A stretch of DNA of 64,000 nt, from contig DATCMH010000002.1 of assembly GCA_036563505.1 (NCBI GenBank), forward strand, positions 592,855 to 656,854, given 5' to 3'. Of this stretch, positions 1-8,394 are shown one piece after another. The position numbers and the translations under genes are program-made. This DNA comes from DATCMH01 sp036563505. GTDB lineage: Bacteria > Pseudomonadota > Alphaproteobacteria > Rhizobiales > Beijerinckiaceae. The notes under the pieces are model-generated. The model did no database searches and was not told where the DNA came from. It worked only from the letters and a program-made list of their open reading frames with translations. Position 1 is the stretch's first letter; the number at the start of each line of letters is the position of its first letter.

Positions 1-1263
1 CAGCGAGCCGCCAGTGCGGTGACCTTTCAGCCCCGAGAGGCCGAGGCATTCGGCCACGACGCCCTGGCCGGCGAAGGCCGCGTCGCCGTGGATCAGGAGC
101 GGCATCACCTTGGCGCGCTCGACGATGTCGTGGAGCTGGTCCTGCTTGGCGCGGACCTTGCCGAGCACCACGGGGTCGACGATCTCGAGATGCGACGGGT
201 TGGCGGTGAGCGACAGGTGCACCTTGTTGCCGTCGAACTCGCGGTCCGAGGAGGCGCCGAGGTGATACTTGACGTCGCCCGAGCCCTCGACGTCGTCGGG
301 GGCGAAGGAGCCGCCTTTGAATTCGTGGAACAGCGCCCGGTGGGGCTTCGCCAGCACCTGGGTCAGCACGTTCAGCCGGCCACGATGGGCCATGCCGAAG
401 ACGATCTCCTTCACGCCGAGATTGCCGCCGCGCTTGATGATCTGCTCCAGCGCCGGGATCACGGCCTCACCGCCATCGAGGCCGAAGCGCTTGGTGCCGG
501 TGTATTTGAGATCGAGGAATTTCTCGAAGCCTTCCGCCTCGACGAGTTTGTTGAGGATCGCCCGCTTGCCCTCCCGGGTGAAGGTGATCTCCTTGTCCGG
601 CCCCTCGATGCGCTCCTGGATCCAGGCCTTCTCGGCGGGATCGGAGATGTGCATGAACTCGACGCCGAGCGTCTGGCAGTAGGTGCGCTCCAGGATGGCG
701 ACGATCTCGCGGATCGTCGCGAACTCGAGCCCCAGCACGTTGTCGAGGAAGATCTTGCGGTCGTAATCGGCTTCCGTGAAGCCGTAGGTCGAGGGATGCA
801 GCTCCTCGTGGTTGCGCTTGGGCTCGAGGTGGAGCGGGTCGAGATCGGCGTGCAGGTGCCCGCGCATCCGGTAGGCGCGGATCATCATGATCGCGCGCAC
901 GGAATCCTTCGTCGCCTGCTGGACCGCGGCCTCAGAGACCTCGACGCCGCGGCCTTGCGCCTGCGCCTTGATCTTGCTCGCCGCGCCCTTCTCGATCTCG
1001 GCCCAGTTGCCGTCGAGGGCCGAGACGAGCTCGCCGTTCGCCGGGATCGGCCAGTTCGGATTCTGCCAGGACGCGCCTTCCGCGTTCTTGGCGACGATCT
1101 TCGTGTCGTCCTTCAGCGCGCCGAAGAAGGCCTGCCATTGCTGGTCGACCGACTGCGGGTCGGCGGCGTAGCGGGCATAGAGCTCCTCGATGTAGGCGGC
1201 GTTGCCGCCGTAGAGGAAGGAGGTCTGCAGGAGGGCGTCATTCGTGTCCTGGCGGGCCATCAT
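1..1263 (-). CDS. sucA: 2-oxoglutarate dehydrogenase E1 component (N-terminal part)
   Basis: Thiamine-diphosphate E1 subunit of the 2-oxoglutarate dehydrogenase complex (2-oxoglutarate to succinyl-CoA, TCA cycle, cytoplasm). About 420 of the usual ~990 residues are visible; the rest lies beyond the left edge, so the reading frame is open at base 1. Diagnostic stretches are SFLYGGNAAYIEELYARY near the N-terminus (the E2-binding leader), AYRMRGHLHADLDPL, MAHRGRLNVL, and GDAAFAGQGVV near the window edge. Two adjacent ATGs (1263 and 1260) could start it; MARQDTNDALL from 1260 is equally likely. It is the last visible gene of the mdh-sucC-sucD-sucA operon, 48 bases after the retropepsin-like gene. 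Confidence 0.97.
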   Translation of the reverse strand, partial: MMARQDTNDALLQTSFLYGGNAAYIEELYARYAADPQSVDQQWQAFFGALKDDTKIVAKNAEGASWQNPNWPIPANGELVSALDGNWAEIEKGAASKIKAQAQGRGVEVSEAAVQQATKDSVRAIMMIRAYRMRGHLHADLDPLHLEPKRNHEELHPSTYGFTEADYDRKIFLDNVLGLEFATIREIVAILERTYCQTLGVEFMHISDPAEKAWIQERIEGPDKEITFTREGKRAILNKLVEAEGFEKFLDLKYTGTKRFGLDGGEAVIPALEQIIKRGGNLGVKEIVFGMAHRGRLNVLTQVLAKPHRALFHEFKGGSFAPDDVEGSGDVKYHLGASSDREFDGNKVHLSLTANPSHLEIVDPVVLGKVRAKQDQLHDIVERAKVMPLLIHGDAAFAGQGVVAECLGLSGLKGHRTGGSL

Positions 1264-1311
1264 TCTGTCCTGGTTCTCGGTCGCGTCGGCTTGGAGGAGC
1301 CGGCGCGGAGC

Positions 1312-1713
1312 TCAGTCGCGGGAGGGGCGGACCCCCATCGCGACCGAGGCGGGGATGTTGGGACTCGAAGGGTTGGGGCCGATGTCCTGCGTCAGAGGGC
1401 GCACGACGAGGTCCATGTCTTCCATCGGGATCGCGCCGAGCAGAACCTCGTTGCCAAGGATCATCACGCCCGTGAAGCAGCTCCGATTCCCGAAGGCGGC
1501 TTTGACCGGCCCGACGTAAGGGACGATCTGCGTCGCCCCGTTCGCGACCGGTACGGTGCGCTTCTCCTGCTCGTCGAGGTCGAGCTGCAGCGCGACCCGC
1601 TCCAGAAGGCAGAGATGGACCGCGCCCGTATCGACGAGCGCTTCGACGTCGACAGGGGCGAGGTCGGGACGCTTCGGGTTCGTGAGCTGGATTCGGGTGC
1701 GGACGAGGCCCAT
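1312..1713 (-). CDS. Retropepsin-like (clan AA) aspartic protease family protein
   Basis: 133-residue single-domain protein with the clan AA half-site pattern: a hydrophobic strand followed by EALVDTGAVHLCL (Asp-Thr-Gly at residues 28-30) and a later LLGAIPMEDMDLVV strand resembling the hydrophobic-hydrophobic-Gly part of the fold. Such one-DTG proteins would act as dimers, like retroviral proteases. No signal peptide or membrane segment is visible, so it is probably cytoplasmic. It lies in the same direction between sucD (20 bases upstream) and sucA, so it should be co-transcribed with TCA-cycle genes. The substrate is unknown and activity is not shown; the family call rests on the DTG context and length. 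Confidence 0.75.
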   Translation of the reverse strand: MGLVRTRIQLTNPKRPDLAPVDVEALVDTGAVHLCLLERVALQLDLDEQEKRTVPVANGATQIVPYVGPVKAAFGNRSCFTGVMILGNEVLLGAIPMEDMDLVVRPLTQDIGPNPSSPNIPASVAMGVRPSRD

Positions 1714-1733
1714 CGGCGGCTTCCTTTGAGCGA

Positions 1734-2618
1734 TCAGCCCTTCAAGACCTCAACCAAGGTCTTTCCAAGGCGCGCCGGCGAGGGCGAGACCTTGATGCCG
1801 GCCGCTTCCATGGCCGCGATCTTGTCCTCGGCGCCGCCCTTGCCGCCGGAGATGATGGCGCCAGCATGGCCCATGCGGCGGCCGGGAGGCGCCGTGCGGC
1901 CGGCGATGAAGCCGACCATCGGCTTCTTCCGGCCGCGCTTGGCCTCGTCGGCGATGAACTGCGCCGCCTCTTCCTCGGCCGAGCCACCGATCTCGCCGAT
2001 CATGACGATCGACTTCGTCTCGGGATCGGCAAGGAACATCTCGAGGATGTCGATGAACTCGGTGCCCTTCACCGGGTCGCCGCCGATGCCCACCGCCGTC
2101 GTCTGGCCGAGGCCCTCGTTCGTGGTCTGGAACACCGCCTCGTAGGTCAGCGTGCCGGAGCGCGAGACGATGCCGACATTGCCCTTGCGGAAGATGTTGC
2201 CCGGCATGATGCCGATCTTGCACGCGTCGGCCGTCATCACGCCCGGGCAGTTCGGACCGATGAGGCGCGACTTCGAGCCGGACAGCGCCCGCTTCACCCG
2301 CACCATGTCGAGTACCGGAATGCCCTCCGTGATACAGACGATGAGCGGAACTTCAGCGTCGATCGCCTCGCAGATCGCGTCGGCCGCGCCGGCCGGCGGC
2401 ACGTAGATCACGGAGGCGTCGGCGCCCGTGGCTTCGCGCGCCTCACGCACGGTGTCGAAGACCGGCAGGTTGAGGTGCTTCGAGCCGCCCTTCCCCGGGC
2501 TCGTGCCCCCAACCATCTTGGTGCCGTAGGCGATGGCCTGCTCGGAATGGAAGGTCCCGTTCTTGCCGGTGAAGCCCTGGCAGATGACCTTGGTGTTCGC
2601 GTCGATCAGGATGGACAT
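1734..2618 (-). CDS. sucD: Succinyl-CoA ligase (ADP-forming) alpha subunit
   Basis: 294 residues, the normal length for SucD. It binds CoA and carries the phospho-histidine that relays phosphate in succinyl-CoA + ADP + Pi = succinate + CoA + ATP. Visible family motifs are the N-terminal Rossmann CoA site (ICQGFTGKNGTFHSEQA), the central GPNCPGVM and VSRSGTLTYE loops, and GRRMGHAGAIISGGKG containing the phosphorylated His at about residue 251. It works as a heteromer with the SucC encoded upstream. Unusually, a secreted-protein gene separates sucC from sucD, whereas the two genes normally abut or overlap. Confidence 0.98.
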   Translation of the reverse strand: MSILIDANTKVICQGFTGKNGTFHSEQAIAYGTKMVGGTSPGKGGSKHLNLPVFDTVREAREATGADASVIYVPPAGAADAICEAIDAEVPLIVCITEGIPVLDMVRVKRALSGSKSRLIGPNCPGVMTADACKIGIMPGNIFRKGNVGIVSRSGTLTYEAVFQTTNEGLGQTTAVGIGGDPVKGTEFIDILEMFLADPETKSIVMIGEIGGSAEEEAAQFIADEAKRGRKKPMVGFIAGRTAPPGRRMGHAGAIISGGKGGAEDKIAAMEAAGIKVSPSPARLGKTLVEVLKG

Positions 2619-2622
2619 AAGA

Positions 2623-3159
2623 TCATTTGCCTCGTTGCGTTTGTCCCGAAACGCTCAATGCGAAAGCGTTTGGAGCATCAGAGCTGCCTGCGATTGTCAT
2701 GAACGATATCGGCTGACCGTTGATCTCGGCAGTCCAATCCACCGACCTGTGCTTGACCGGTACTTCTTTGGGGACTGCTCTCAGTTTCGATCTCAGAAGG
2801 TCTTCCGTCTGTGGAATATCTACGTCACGGATGGTTAGCCCGCAGATCCAGAACACCCGTTGAGGTGACGAGATGGTCGTTAACGACACGTTGATGCCGG
2901 CGGGCGTCGTCCAGCTCGTCGAATGCAGTCCGGCATCGCCTTTCTCGTCTTTTTCTGACTTGCCGGCTTTCCAGCTTTCGGCAGCCGCACGGGTCGCAAC
3001 GTCGACGTCAGGATAGCGAGCTAGGCACGTCGCGATGAACTCGTCCACGAAGGCTGGCGCGCTCATCGCATCAGCCCGGGAAGCAGCAAGAACACAGGAT
3101 GCCGCGATGCCGAGCGCCAACGCCGATCCAAGGGATCGGCTGAAGTGAGGTCGGCTCAT
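2623..3159 (-). CDS. Hypothetical secreted protein inserted between sucC and sucD
   Basis: Not recognised. About 178 residues from the ATG at 3159 (a GTG at 3186 would add nine). The N-terminus reads as a Sec signal peptide, with a hydrophobic run (LGSALALGIAASCVLAA) and likely cleavage after ADA. The mature part starts with a helical segment containing two cysteines (CLARYP and later WICGLTI) that could form a disulphide in the periplasm, then a basic/acidic KSEKDEKGD linker. It ends 4 bases before sucD and starts 38 bases after sucC, so it must be read on the suc transcript. Its base composition is visibly less GC-rich than sucC and sucD, suggesting later acquisition. No function is proposed. 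Confidence 0.7.
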   Translation of the reverse strand: MSRPHFSRSLGSALALGIAASCVLAASRADAMSAPAFVDEFIATCLARYPDVDVATRAAAESWKAGKSEKDEKGDAGLHSTSWTTPAGINVSLTTISSPQRVFWICGLTIRDVDIPQTEDLLRSKLRAVPKEVPVKHRSVDWTAEINGQPISFMTIAGSSDAPNAFALSVSGQTQRGK

Positions 3160-3196
3160 CGAGATCGCCGTGATGCTGCGGTTCACCGCGAGTACC

Positions 3197-4393
3197 TCAG
3201 GCCTTCCGGACCGCGTTCACGATCTTCTGCGCCGCGTCGTCGAGATCGTCCGCCGGAATGACGTTGAGCCCAGAGTCGCGGATGATCTGCTTGCCCTGCT
3301 CGACGTTGGTGCCCTCGAGGCGCACGACGAGGGGCACCTGCAGGCCCACTGCCTTCACCGCCGCGATCACGCCGCGGGCGATGACGTCGCATTTCATGAT
3401 GCCGCCGAAGATGTTGACGAGGATGCCCTTCACCTGCGGATCGGCGGTGATGATCTTGAAGGCAGCCGTGACCTTCTCTTCCGAGGCGCCGCCGCCGACG
3501 TCGAGAAAGTTCGCCGGCTCCTCGCCGTAGAGCTTGATGATGTCGAGGGTCGCCATGGCGAGGCCCGCGCCGTTCACCATGCAGCCGATGGTGCCGTCGA
3601 GGGCAATGTAGGCGAGATCGTATTTCGAGGCCTCGATCTCCTTCTCGTCCTCCTCCGTGAGGTCGCGCAGCGCTACGATCTCGGGGCGGCGATAGAGGGC
3701 GTTCGAGTCGAAGGAGATCTTGGCGTCGAGGCACTTGAGGTGCCCGTCCCGCGTCACGATGAGTGGGTTGATCTCCAGCATCGACATGTCCGTCGCGACG
3801 AAGGCCGTGTAGAGCTTGGTGACGACGTCGGTCGCCTCCTTGGCGAGGGGCCCGGAGAGGCCAAGCGCCTTCGCCACGGTGAGGCCGTGGTGGTTCATCA
3901 CCCCCGTCGCGGGGTCGATGGAGAAGGTGATGATCTTCTCCGGCGTTTCGTGGGCGACCTTCTCGATGTCCATCCCGCCTTCCGTCGAGACCACCACCGA
4001 GATTCGGCCGGTCGCGCGGTCGACGAGCATGGAGAGGTAGAACTCCGTCTCGATGTCGGAGCCGTCCTCGATGTAGAGACGGTTGACCTGCTTGCCGGCC
4101 TCGCCCGTCTGGATCGTGACGAGGGTCTTGCCCAGCATCTGCTGCGCGAAGGTCTTGACCTCGTCCACGGACTTCGCGAGCCGCACGCCACCCTTCTCGC
4201 CGGCGTCCTGCTCCTTGAACTTGCCCTTGCCGCGCCCGCCGGCGTGGATCTGGCTCTTCACGACCCACAAGGGTCCGCCGAGCTCGCGGGCGGCCGCCTC
4301 GGCCTCGTCTGCAGAGAAGATCGCCTTGCCGCGGGAGACGGGCAGGCCGAACTCCTTGAGCACCGCCTTGGCCTGGTATTCGTGGATGTTCAT
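3197..4393 (-). CDS. sucC: Succinyl-CoA ligase (ADP-forming) beta subunit
   Basis: 398 residues, full length. The N-terminal ATP-grasp domain begins MNIHEYQAKAVLKEFG and carries the VKSQIHAGGRGKGKFK nucleotide-binding segment. The C-terminal CoA-ligase domain carries the glycine-rich MVNGAGLAMATLDI and LDVGGGASEEKV motifs and NIFGGIMKCDVIA. With SucD it makes the one substrate-level phosphorylation of the TCA cycle. It follows mdh in the same direction, separated by a 107-base gap filled by a large inverted repeat (4418-4497) that could stabilise or attenuate the transcript between mdh and sucC. Confidence 0.98.
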   Translation of the reverse strand: MNIHEYQAKAVLKEFGLPVSRGKAIFSADEAEAAARELGGPLWVVKSQIHAGGRGKGKFKEQDAGEKGGVRLAKSVDEVKTFAQQMLGKTLVTIQTGEAGKQVNRLYIEDGSDIETEFYLSMLVDRATGRISVVVSTEGGMDIEKVAHETPEKIITFSIDPATGVMNHHGLTVAKALGLSGPLAKEATDVVTKLYTAFVATDMSMLEINPLIVTRDGHLKCLDAKISFDSNALYRRPEIVALRDLTEEDEKEIEASKYDLAYIALDGTIGCMVNGAGLAMATLDIIKLYGEEPANFLDVGGGASEEKVTAAFKIITADPQVKGILVNIFGGIMKCDVIARGVIAAVKAVGLQVPLVVRLEGTNVEQGKQIIRDSGLNVIPADDLDDAAQKIVNAVRKA

Positions 4394-4417
4394 CAGGGCT
4401 TCCTTCGGAAGGCGAAT

Positions 4418-4497
4418 GGTGAGTGGTGAGTAGCGAGTGGTGAGGGCAGCGACGGGAGTGAGCGTCTCAACTCACCATTCGCCACTCACCACTCACC
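4418..4497. repeat. Large inverted repeat made of GGTGAGT units (mdh-sucC spacer)
   Basis: Left arm 4418-4444 and right arm 4471-4497 are 27-base inverted copies matching at 25 of 27 positions, with a 26-base loop. Each arm is internally repetitive, built from GGTGAGT/GGTGAGTGG units. The transcript would fold into a long stem between mdh and sucC, suitable as an mRNA-stabilising or attenuating element. It may belong to a dispersed palindromic family. Confidence 0.85.
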
Positions 4498-4500
4498 GCC

Positions 4501-5463
4501 TCACGCCAGTGAGGCGTTGATCCCCTTGCAGGCGTCGACGAGGCCCGTGACGGACGCGACGGACTTGGCGAACATCGCCTTCTCGTCCTCGGAGAACTCC
4601 ACCTCGACGATGCGCTCGACACCGTTCGCGCCGATCACCACCGGCACGCCGATGAAGAGCCCATCGATGCCGTACTGGCCGGTGAGCATCGCCGCGCAGG
4701 GCAGCATGCGCTTCTTGTCCTTGAGGTAGCTCTCGGCCATGGCGATGGCGGAAGCCGCAGGGGCGTAGAAGGCCGAGCCGGTCTTGAGCAGCGCCACGAT
4801 CTCGCCGCCGCCTTTGCGGGTGCGCTCCACCATGGCGTCGAGGTCGGATTGCGAGAGCCAGCCCATCTTGACGAGGTCGGGGAGCGGGATGCCGCCGACC
4901 GACGAGTAGCGCACGAGGGGCACCATGTCATCGCCGTGGCCGCCGAGCGTATAGGCCTGCACGTCGGCGACCGACACGCCCACCTTCTCGGCGATGAAGT
5001 GACGGAAGCGCGCCGAGTCGAGCACGCCCGCCATGCCGACGATCTTGTTGGGGGCAAGCCCTGAGAACTTCTGCAGCGCCCAGACCATGGCGTCCAGGGG
5101 GTTCGTGATGCAGATCACGAAGGCGTTCGGCGCGTATTGCTTGATGCCGTTACCGACCGCTTCCATCACCTTGAGGTTGATGCCCAGCAGATCGTCGCGG
5201 CTCATGCCGGGCTTGCGCGGCACGCCGGCGGTGACGATGACGACGTCCGCGCCCTCGATCGCCGCGTAGTCGTTCGCGCCGACGTACTTCGCGTCGAAAC
5301 CGTCGACCGGCGCGCTCTCGGCAATGTCCAGGCCCTTGCCCTGAGGCACCCCCTCCGCGATGTCGAAAAGGACGATGTCGCCGAGTTCCTTCAGGCCGGC
5401 GAGGTGGGCGAGCGTGCCGCCGATCTGTCCGGCGCCGATGAGCGCGATCTTGTGACGGGCCAT
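4501..5463 (-). CDS. mdh: Malate dehydrogenase (NAD)
   Basis: 320 residues from the ATG at 5463 (MARHKIALIGAGQIGGTLA), the standard length and start of LDH-like alphaproteobacterial malate dehydrogenases; the longer upstream frame lacks family similarity. Visible features are the Rossmann GAGQIGG motif at residues 9-15, the mobile-loop VTAGVPRKPGMSRDDL with the substrate arginines, ITNPLDAM, the DSARFRHF segment, and catalytic GGHGDDMVPLVR. It oxidises malate to oxaloacetate. First gene of the TCA operon, so the operon promoter should lie in the 246-base gap to the TetR-family gene. Confidence 0.98.
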   Translation of the reverse strand: MARHKIALIGAGQIGGTLAHLAGLKELGDIVLFDIAEGVPQGKGLDIAESAPVDGFDAKYVGANDYAAIEGADVVIVTAGVPRKPGMSRDDLLGINLKVMEAVGNGIKQYAPNAFVICITNPLDAMVWALQKFSGLAPNKIVGMAGVLDSARFRHFIAEKVGVSVADVQAYTLGGHGDDMVPLVRYSSVGGIPLPDLVKMGWLSQSDLDAMVERTRKGGGEIVALLKTGSAFYAPAASAIAMAESYLKDKKRMLPCAAMLTGQYGIDGLFIGVPVVIGANGVERIVEVEFSEDEKAMFAKSVASVTGLVDACKGINASLA

Positions 5464-5709
5464 GCGAGGGAGCATCCGTGTGCGTGGAGAGGGCACGGGC
5501 CGAGGGGCCCGCGCGGATGGGCGCCCTTAAGACACAAAGGCCTGCCGCGTTCAAGGCGCGAAACCCTTGACAAGCCTTAACATTCCCGCTCAGCGGCTCA
5601 CACGGTGGCGCTTTGGGCCACAAAAGCCGAGCTAGCATAGACGGTTAGCGTAGACCCACCGCCTTGACCGAGGGCAGTTACAAAAACGTAGACCTGTAAA
5701 TAGGCTGTC
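5464..5709. promoter_or_regulatory. Upstream region of the mdh-suc operon
   Basis: A 246-base gap between the start of mdh and the stop of the upstream tetR-family gene, both on the minus strand. It must hold the promoter of the TCA operon and the 3' end of the zapE-tetR unit. No convincing -35/-10 pair or terminator could be picked by eye; a short CTTGACAAG-like dyad lies near 5571-5580. Confidence 0.4.
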
Positions 5710-6348
5710 TCAGAGAACGCCAGCGCTGAGCACCCGCTGCGCGGCCCTGAGCACGGCGGCGAGCCTAGCGTCGATGAGATCCTGCGGTAGGTCGGCGTCG
5801 AGGCGGATCGAAACGGGGTTGATGAAACGGTGGCTCGCGTCGAGCACGAAGCCGATCGCCCGCTCGCGGTCGCGCGGATCGTAGAGCCCCGTCGCGATCC
5901 CCTCGTCGACGATGCGGTCGAGCAGTTGCCGCACCCGGCCACGGTGCTTGCGCATGATGGCCCGGGACGCTTCGGTCGCGGTGGCCGCGACGTCGAAGAG
6001 ATTGGGATCGCGGATCAGGAGCTCGCGGTAGGCCCGGGCGACGCCAAGGATCAAGCGTTCGAGCTTGTCGTCCGCCGGGTCCGGCCCGTCCGCGATCTCG
6101 CCGAGGCGACGCTCGAGGTCCTTGAGCCAGCGTCCGGCGACCGCCTCGACGAGGTCGACCTTGGACGGAAAGTAGCGATAGACGTTGGCGTGGGTCATCC
6201 CTGCCTCGCCCGCGACACCGACCACGGTGACGCCCTTCGGCCCGAGGCGGCGCAGGTGCTCCGCCGCGATGGCGAGGAGCCGGGTCTGGACGGAGGGCGA
6301 GGCGCCCTCGGACCGGGGCGGCACGAGGCGCGTCCCGGATGCGCTCAC
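5710..6348 (-). CDS. TetR/AcrR family transcriptional regulator
   Basis: 212 residues. The N-terminal DNA-binding domain has the TetR helix-turn-helix signature GVTVVGVAGEAGMTHANVYRYFPSKVDL (split here: GVTVVGVAGEAGM then THANVYRYFPSK), with the typical YxYFxSK ending. The C-terminal ligand-binding domain is helical (VARAYRELLIRDPNLFDVAATAT) and of the kind common in uncharacterised alphaproteobacterial TetR proteins. The start codon is GTG at 6348, whose GTGA overlaps the TGA of zapE by four bases, so the two are translationally coupled. Target genes and ligand are unknown. Confidence 0.9.
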   Translation of the reverse strand: MSASGTRLVPPRSEGASPSVQTRLLAIAAEHLRRLGPKGVTVVGVAGEAGMTHANVYRYFPSKVDLVEAVAGRWLKDLERRLGEIADGPDPADDKLERLILGVARAYRELLIRDPNLFDVAATATEASRAIMRKHRGRVRQLLDRIVDEGIATGLYDPRDRERAIGFVLDASHRFINPVSIRLDADLPQDLIDARLAAVLRAAQRVLSAGVL

Positions 6349-7535
6349 GTCTCCGCCAGCCCCGTCGAGCGCCCTGACGTTTCAGAAGCCGGCCGGCCAT
6401 GCGGCAGCGACATGTATTCCTCCGAGCGCATCTCGATCAGTCGCGACACGGTGCGGTCGAATTCGAACGCCTCCCGTCCCTCCTCGGCCTTGTAGAGTTC
6501 GGGCGGCTCGGCCTCGGCCGAGGCGACGAGCTTCACGTGGTGGTCGTAAAGGGCGTCGATCAGCGTGATGAAGCGCTTGGCTTCGTTGCGCTCGGCCGAG
6601 TTGAGCCGCGGGATGCCGTCGAGGATCAGGGTGTGGAAGTCGCGGGCGATGGCCAGATAATCCGCCGCGCCGAGGGGCTGGCGGCAGAGCTGGTCGAAGC
6701 TCGCCCGGGCGACGCCGCCCGCGGCCTGAGGGATCACGACGGGGTGGCCCTTCACCGTCAGGGACACCCGCTCGCCCTTGACGCGTCCGCTGAGCCGCCG
6801 AAAGGTGTCGTCGAGGGCGCCGGAGGCCGCGGCGTCGGCCGGCACGTGGTAGACGAGGCTGCCGGCGAGCTTCTCCAGCCGGAAATCCGTGCGGGCGTCG
6901 AGGCGCACCACCTCCATCCGCTCCTGCAGGAGCGCGATGAAGGGCAGGAACAGCGCCCGGTTGAGCCCGCCCTCGTAGAGACGCTCCGGCTCGACGTTGG
7001 ACGTCGCGACCACCACGACGCCGTGGCGGAAGAGCGCGGTGAAGAGCCGGCCGAGGATCATCGCGTCGGCGATGTCGCTGACTGCGAACTCGTCGAAGCA
7101 GAGCACCCAGGCCTCCTCGGCGAGCGCCGCCGCGGTGGGAGCGATCGGGTCGTCGCCCGACGCCACGCCCTGTTTCACCGCTTGGCGATGGGCGTGGATG
7201 CGCTCGTGCACGTCGGCCATGAAGGCATGGAAGTGGACGCGTCGCTTGCGCCTGACGGGCAGACTCTCGAAGAAGAGGTCCATCAGCATCGTCTTGCCGC
7301 GGCCGACGGAGCCCCAGACGTACAGTCCGCGCGGCGGCTCGGGCGCGGCGCGGCGGCCGAAGAGCCAGCCGAGCGGGCTCGACTTGCGGGCCATCCGGTG
7401 TTCGGCCAAGGCCCGGCTCAGGGCATCGAAGCGCGCGAGCAGGGCCGTCTGCGCCGGGTCGCGCTCGATGCTGCCGGCCGAAACGAGGGCGAAGTAGCGG
7501 GCGCTGACGGGGCTCGCGGCGGGGGACGTGCTCAC
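6345..7535 (-). CDS. zapE: Cell division protein ZapE (AFG1-like P-loop ATPase)
   Basis: About 396 residues from a GTG at 7535 (STSPAASPVSARYFALV), chosen because homologues begin near this point; the longer frame to 7625 has no family support. AFG1/ZapE ATPases modulate FtsZ ring constriction in bacteria. Walker A is GSVGRGKTMLMD, Walker B is VLCFDEFAVSDIADAM, and a sensor-like VVVVATSNVEPERLY follows, with the LNRALFLPFI segment typical of the family. The gene overlaps the downstream tetR gene by four bases. No membrane segment is visible. Confidence 0.95.
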   Translation of the reverse strand: MSTSPAASPVSARYFALVSAGSIERDPAQTALLARFDALSRALAEHRMARKSSPLGWLFGRRAAPEPPRGLYVWGSVGRGKTMLMDLFFESLPVRRKRRVHFHAFMADVHERIHAHRQAVKQGVASGDDPIAPTAAALAEEAWVLCFDEFAVSDIADAMILGRLFTALFRHGVVVVATSNVEPERLYEGGLNRALFLPFIALLQERMEVVRLDARTDFRLEKLAGSLVYHVPADAAASGALDDTFRRLSGRVKGERVSLTVKGHPVVIPQAAGGVARASFDQLCRQPLGAADYLAIARDFHTLILDGIPRLNSAERNEAKRFITLIDALYDHHVKLVASAEAEPPELYKAEEGREAFEFDRTVSRLIEMRSEEYMSLPHGRPASETSGRSTGLAET

Positions 7536-7729
7536 GCCTGCATCCCTAGCCCTCGCGCCGGAGCGCGGCAATTCCCATGTGGGGAGGAACTTCAGGGTCG
7601 CGGCGCCGTTTGCTGCAGCGCACAAGATCCAACCAGAACACGACCGGTCAGGTCGGGGAAACGCTCGCCGCAGGGCTGGAACCCGCGGGGCTCGGAACCC
7701 GAGCGCCGCTCACCACGGGGACGACCAGC

Positions 7730-8329
7730 ATGCCGACGGACATCCTTCTCGCCAACGCGCTCCTTGACGGCTACGTGCGCCGCCTGACGGAGCACGACAT
7801 CGGGCTCCTGCAGGATCATCTCCTGTCCCTCGACCCGGCCTCGCGCCGCGACCGCTTCGCCGGCGCCGTCAGCGACGAGGCGCTTTGCCGCTACGCCGAA
7901 GAGGCGCTGCGGAGCGAGGGTCTCGTCTACGGCTTCCTCGTCGATGACGAGGCGGTCGGGGTCGGCGAGCTGCAGCCCCTCGACGCGCGCTTTCCCGGCG
8001 AGATGGAAGCGGCGTTCAGCGTTGCGCCGTCGCTTCGCCGTCGCGGCATCGGTCGGATCCTGTTCCGCCGCACCATGCTCTCGGCGCGCAACCGCGGCAT
8101 CGAGACGGTGCTGGTGCGCTGCCTGCCCCATAACCGGGCCATGCAGGCCCTGGCCCGCAGTCACGGCGCTACCATCACGCCCGATGACGGGGACGCGCTG
8201 GGCCGCCTCGTCGTCGCCGAGGCCACCGCCTTCTCGATGATGCAGGAGTTGGTGGAAGAGGGTTTCGCCGCCCCGGCGCGCTGGGCCGAGACCCGTCGGC
8301 GCTGGTTCGCCGCATCGATGCAGCGCTGA
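7730..8329 (+). CDS. GNAT family N-acetyltransferase
   Basis: 199 residues from the ATG at 7730 (MPTDILLANALLDGYVRRL). The GNAT fold is shown by the VDDEAVGVGELQPLD strand, the AFSVAPSLRRRGIGRILFRR acetyl-CoA pyrophosphate loop (R-R-R-G-I-G) and NRGIETVLVRCLPHNRAMQALARSHG, the motif-B region. It would transfer an acetyl group from acetyl-CoA to an unidentified amine. It is transcribed away from zapE, with promoter space in 7536-7729, and is followed by a hairpin (8356-8383) and a large palindromic repeat. Confidence 0.88.
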   Translation: MPTDILLANALLDGYVRRLTEHDIGLLQDHLLSLDPASRRDRFAGAVSDEALCRYAEEALRSEGLVYGFLVDDEAVGVGELQPLDARFPGEMEAAFSVAPSLRRRGIGRILFRRTMLSARNRGIETVLVRCLPHNRAMQALARSHGATITPDDGDALGRLVVAEATAFSMMQELVEEGFAAPARWAETRRRWFAASMQR

Positions 8330-8355
8330 AGGCCGCAACAGTCCAGGCTTTTGCG

Positions 8356-8383
8356 GCGAGAGAACCAACGATCATTCTCTCGC
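8356..8383 (+). terminator. Hairpin downstream of the GNAT gene
   Basis: Perfect 9-base stem GCGAGAGAA (8356-8364) / TTCTCTCGC (8375-8383) with a 10-base loop, 26 bases after the GNAT stop codon. No U-run follows, so termination may be weak or assisted. Confidence 0.5.
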
Positions 8384-8394
8384 GGCTATGTCGA

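Noticed and set aside
19..2145. 708-codon open frame on the plus strand
   Set aside because: Antisense to sucA, the protease gene and sucD; low-complexity Arg/Asp/Glu-rich product typical of high-GC shadow frames.
4411..4497. GGTGAGT repeats as a CRISPR array
   Set aside because: Units are contiguous and form one inverted repeat; no regular spacers or cas genes.
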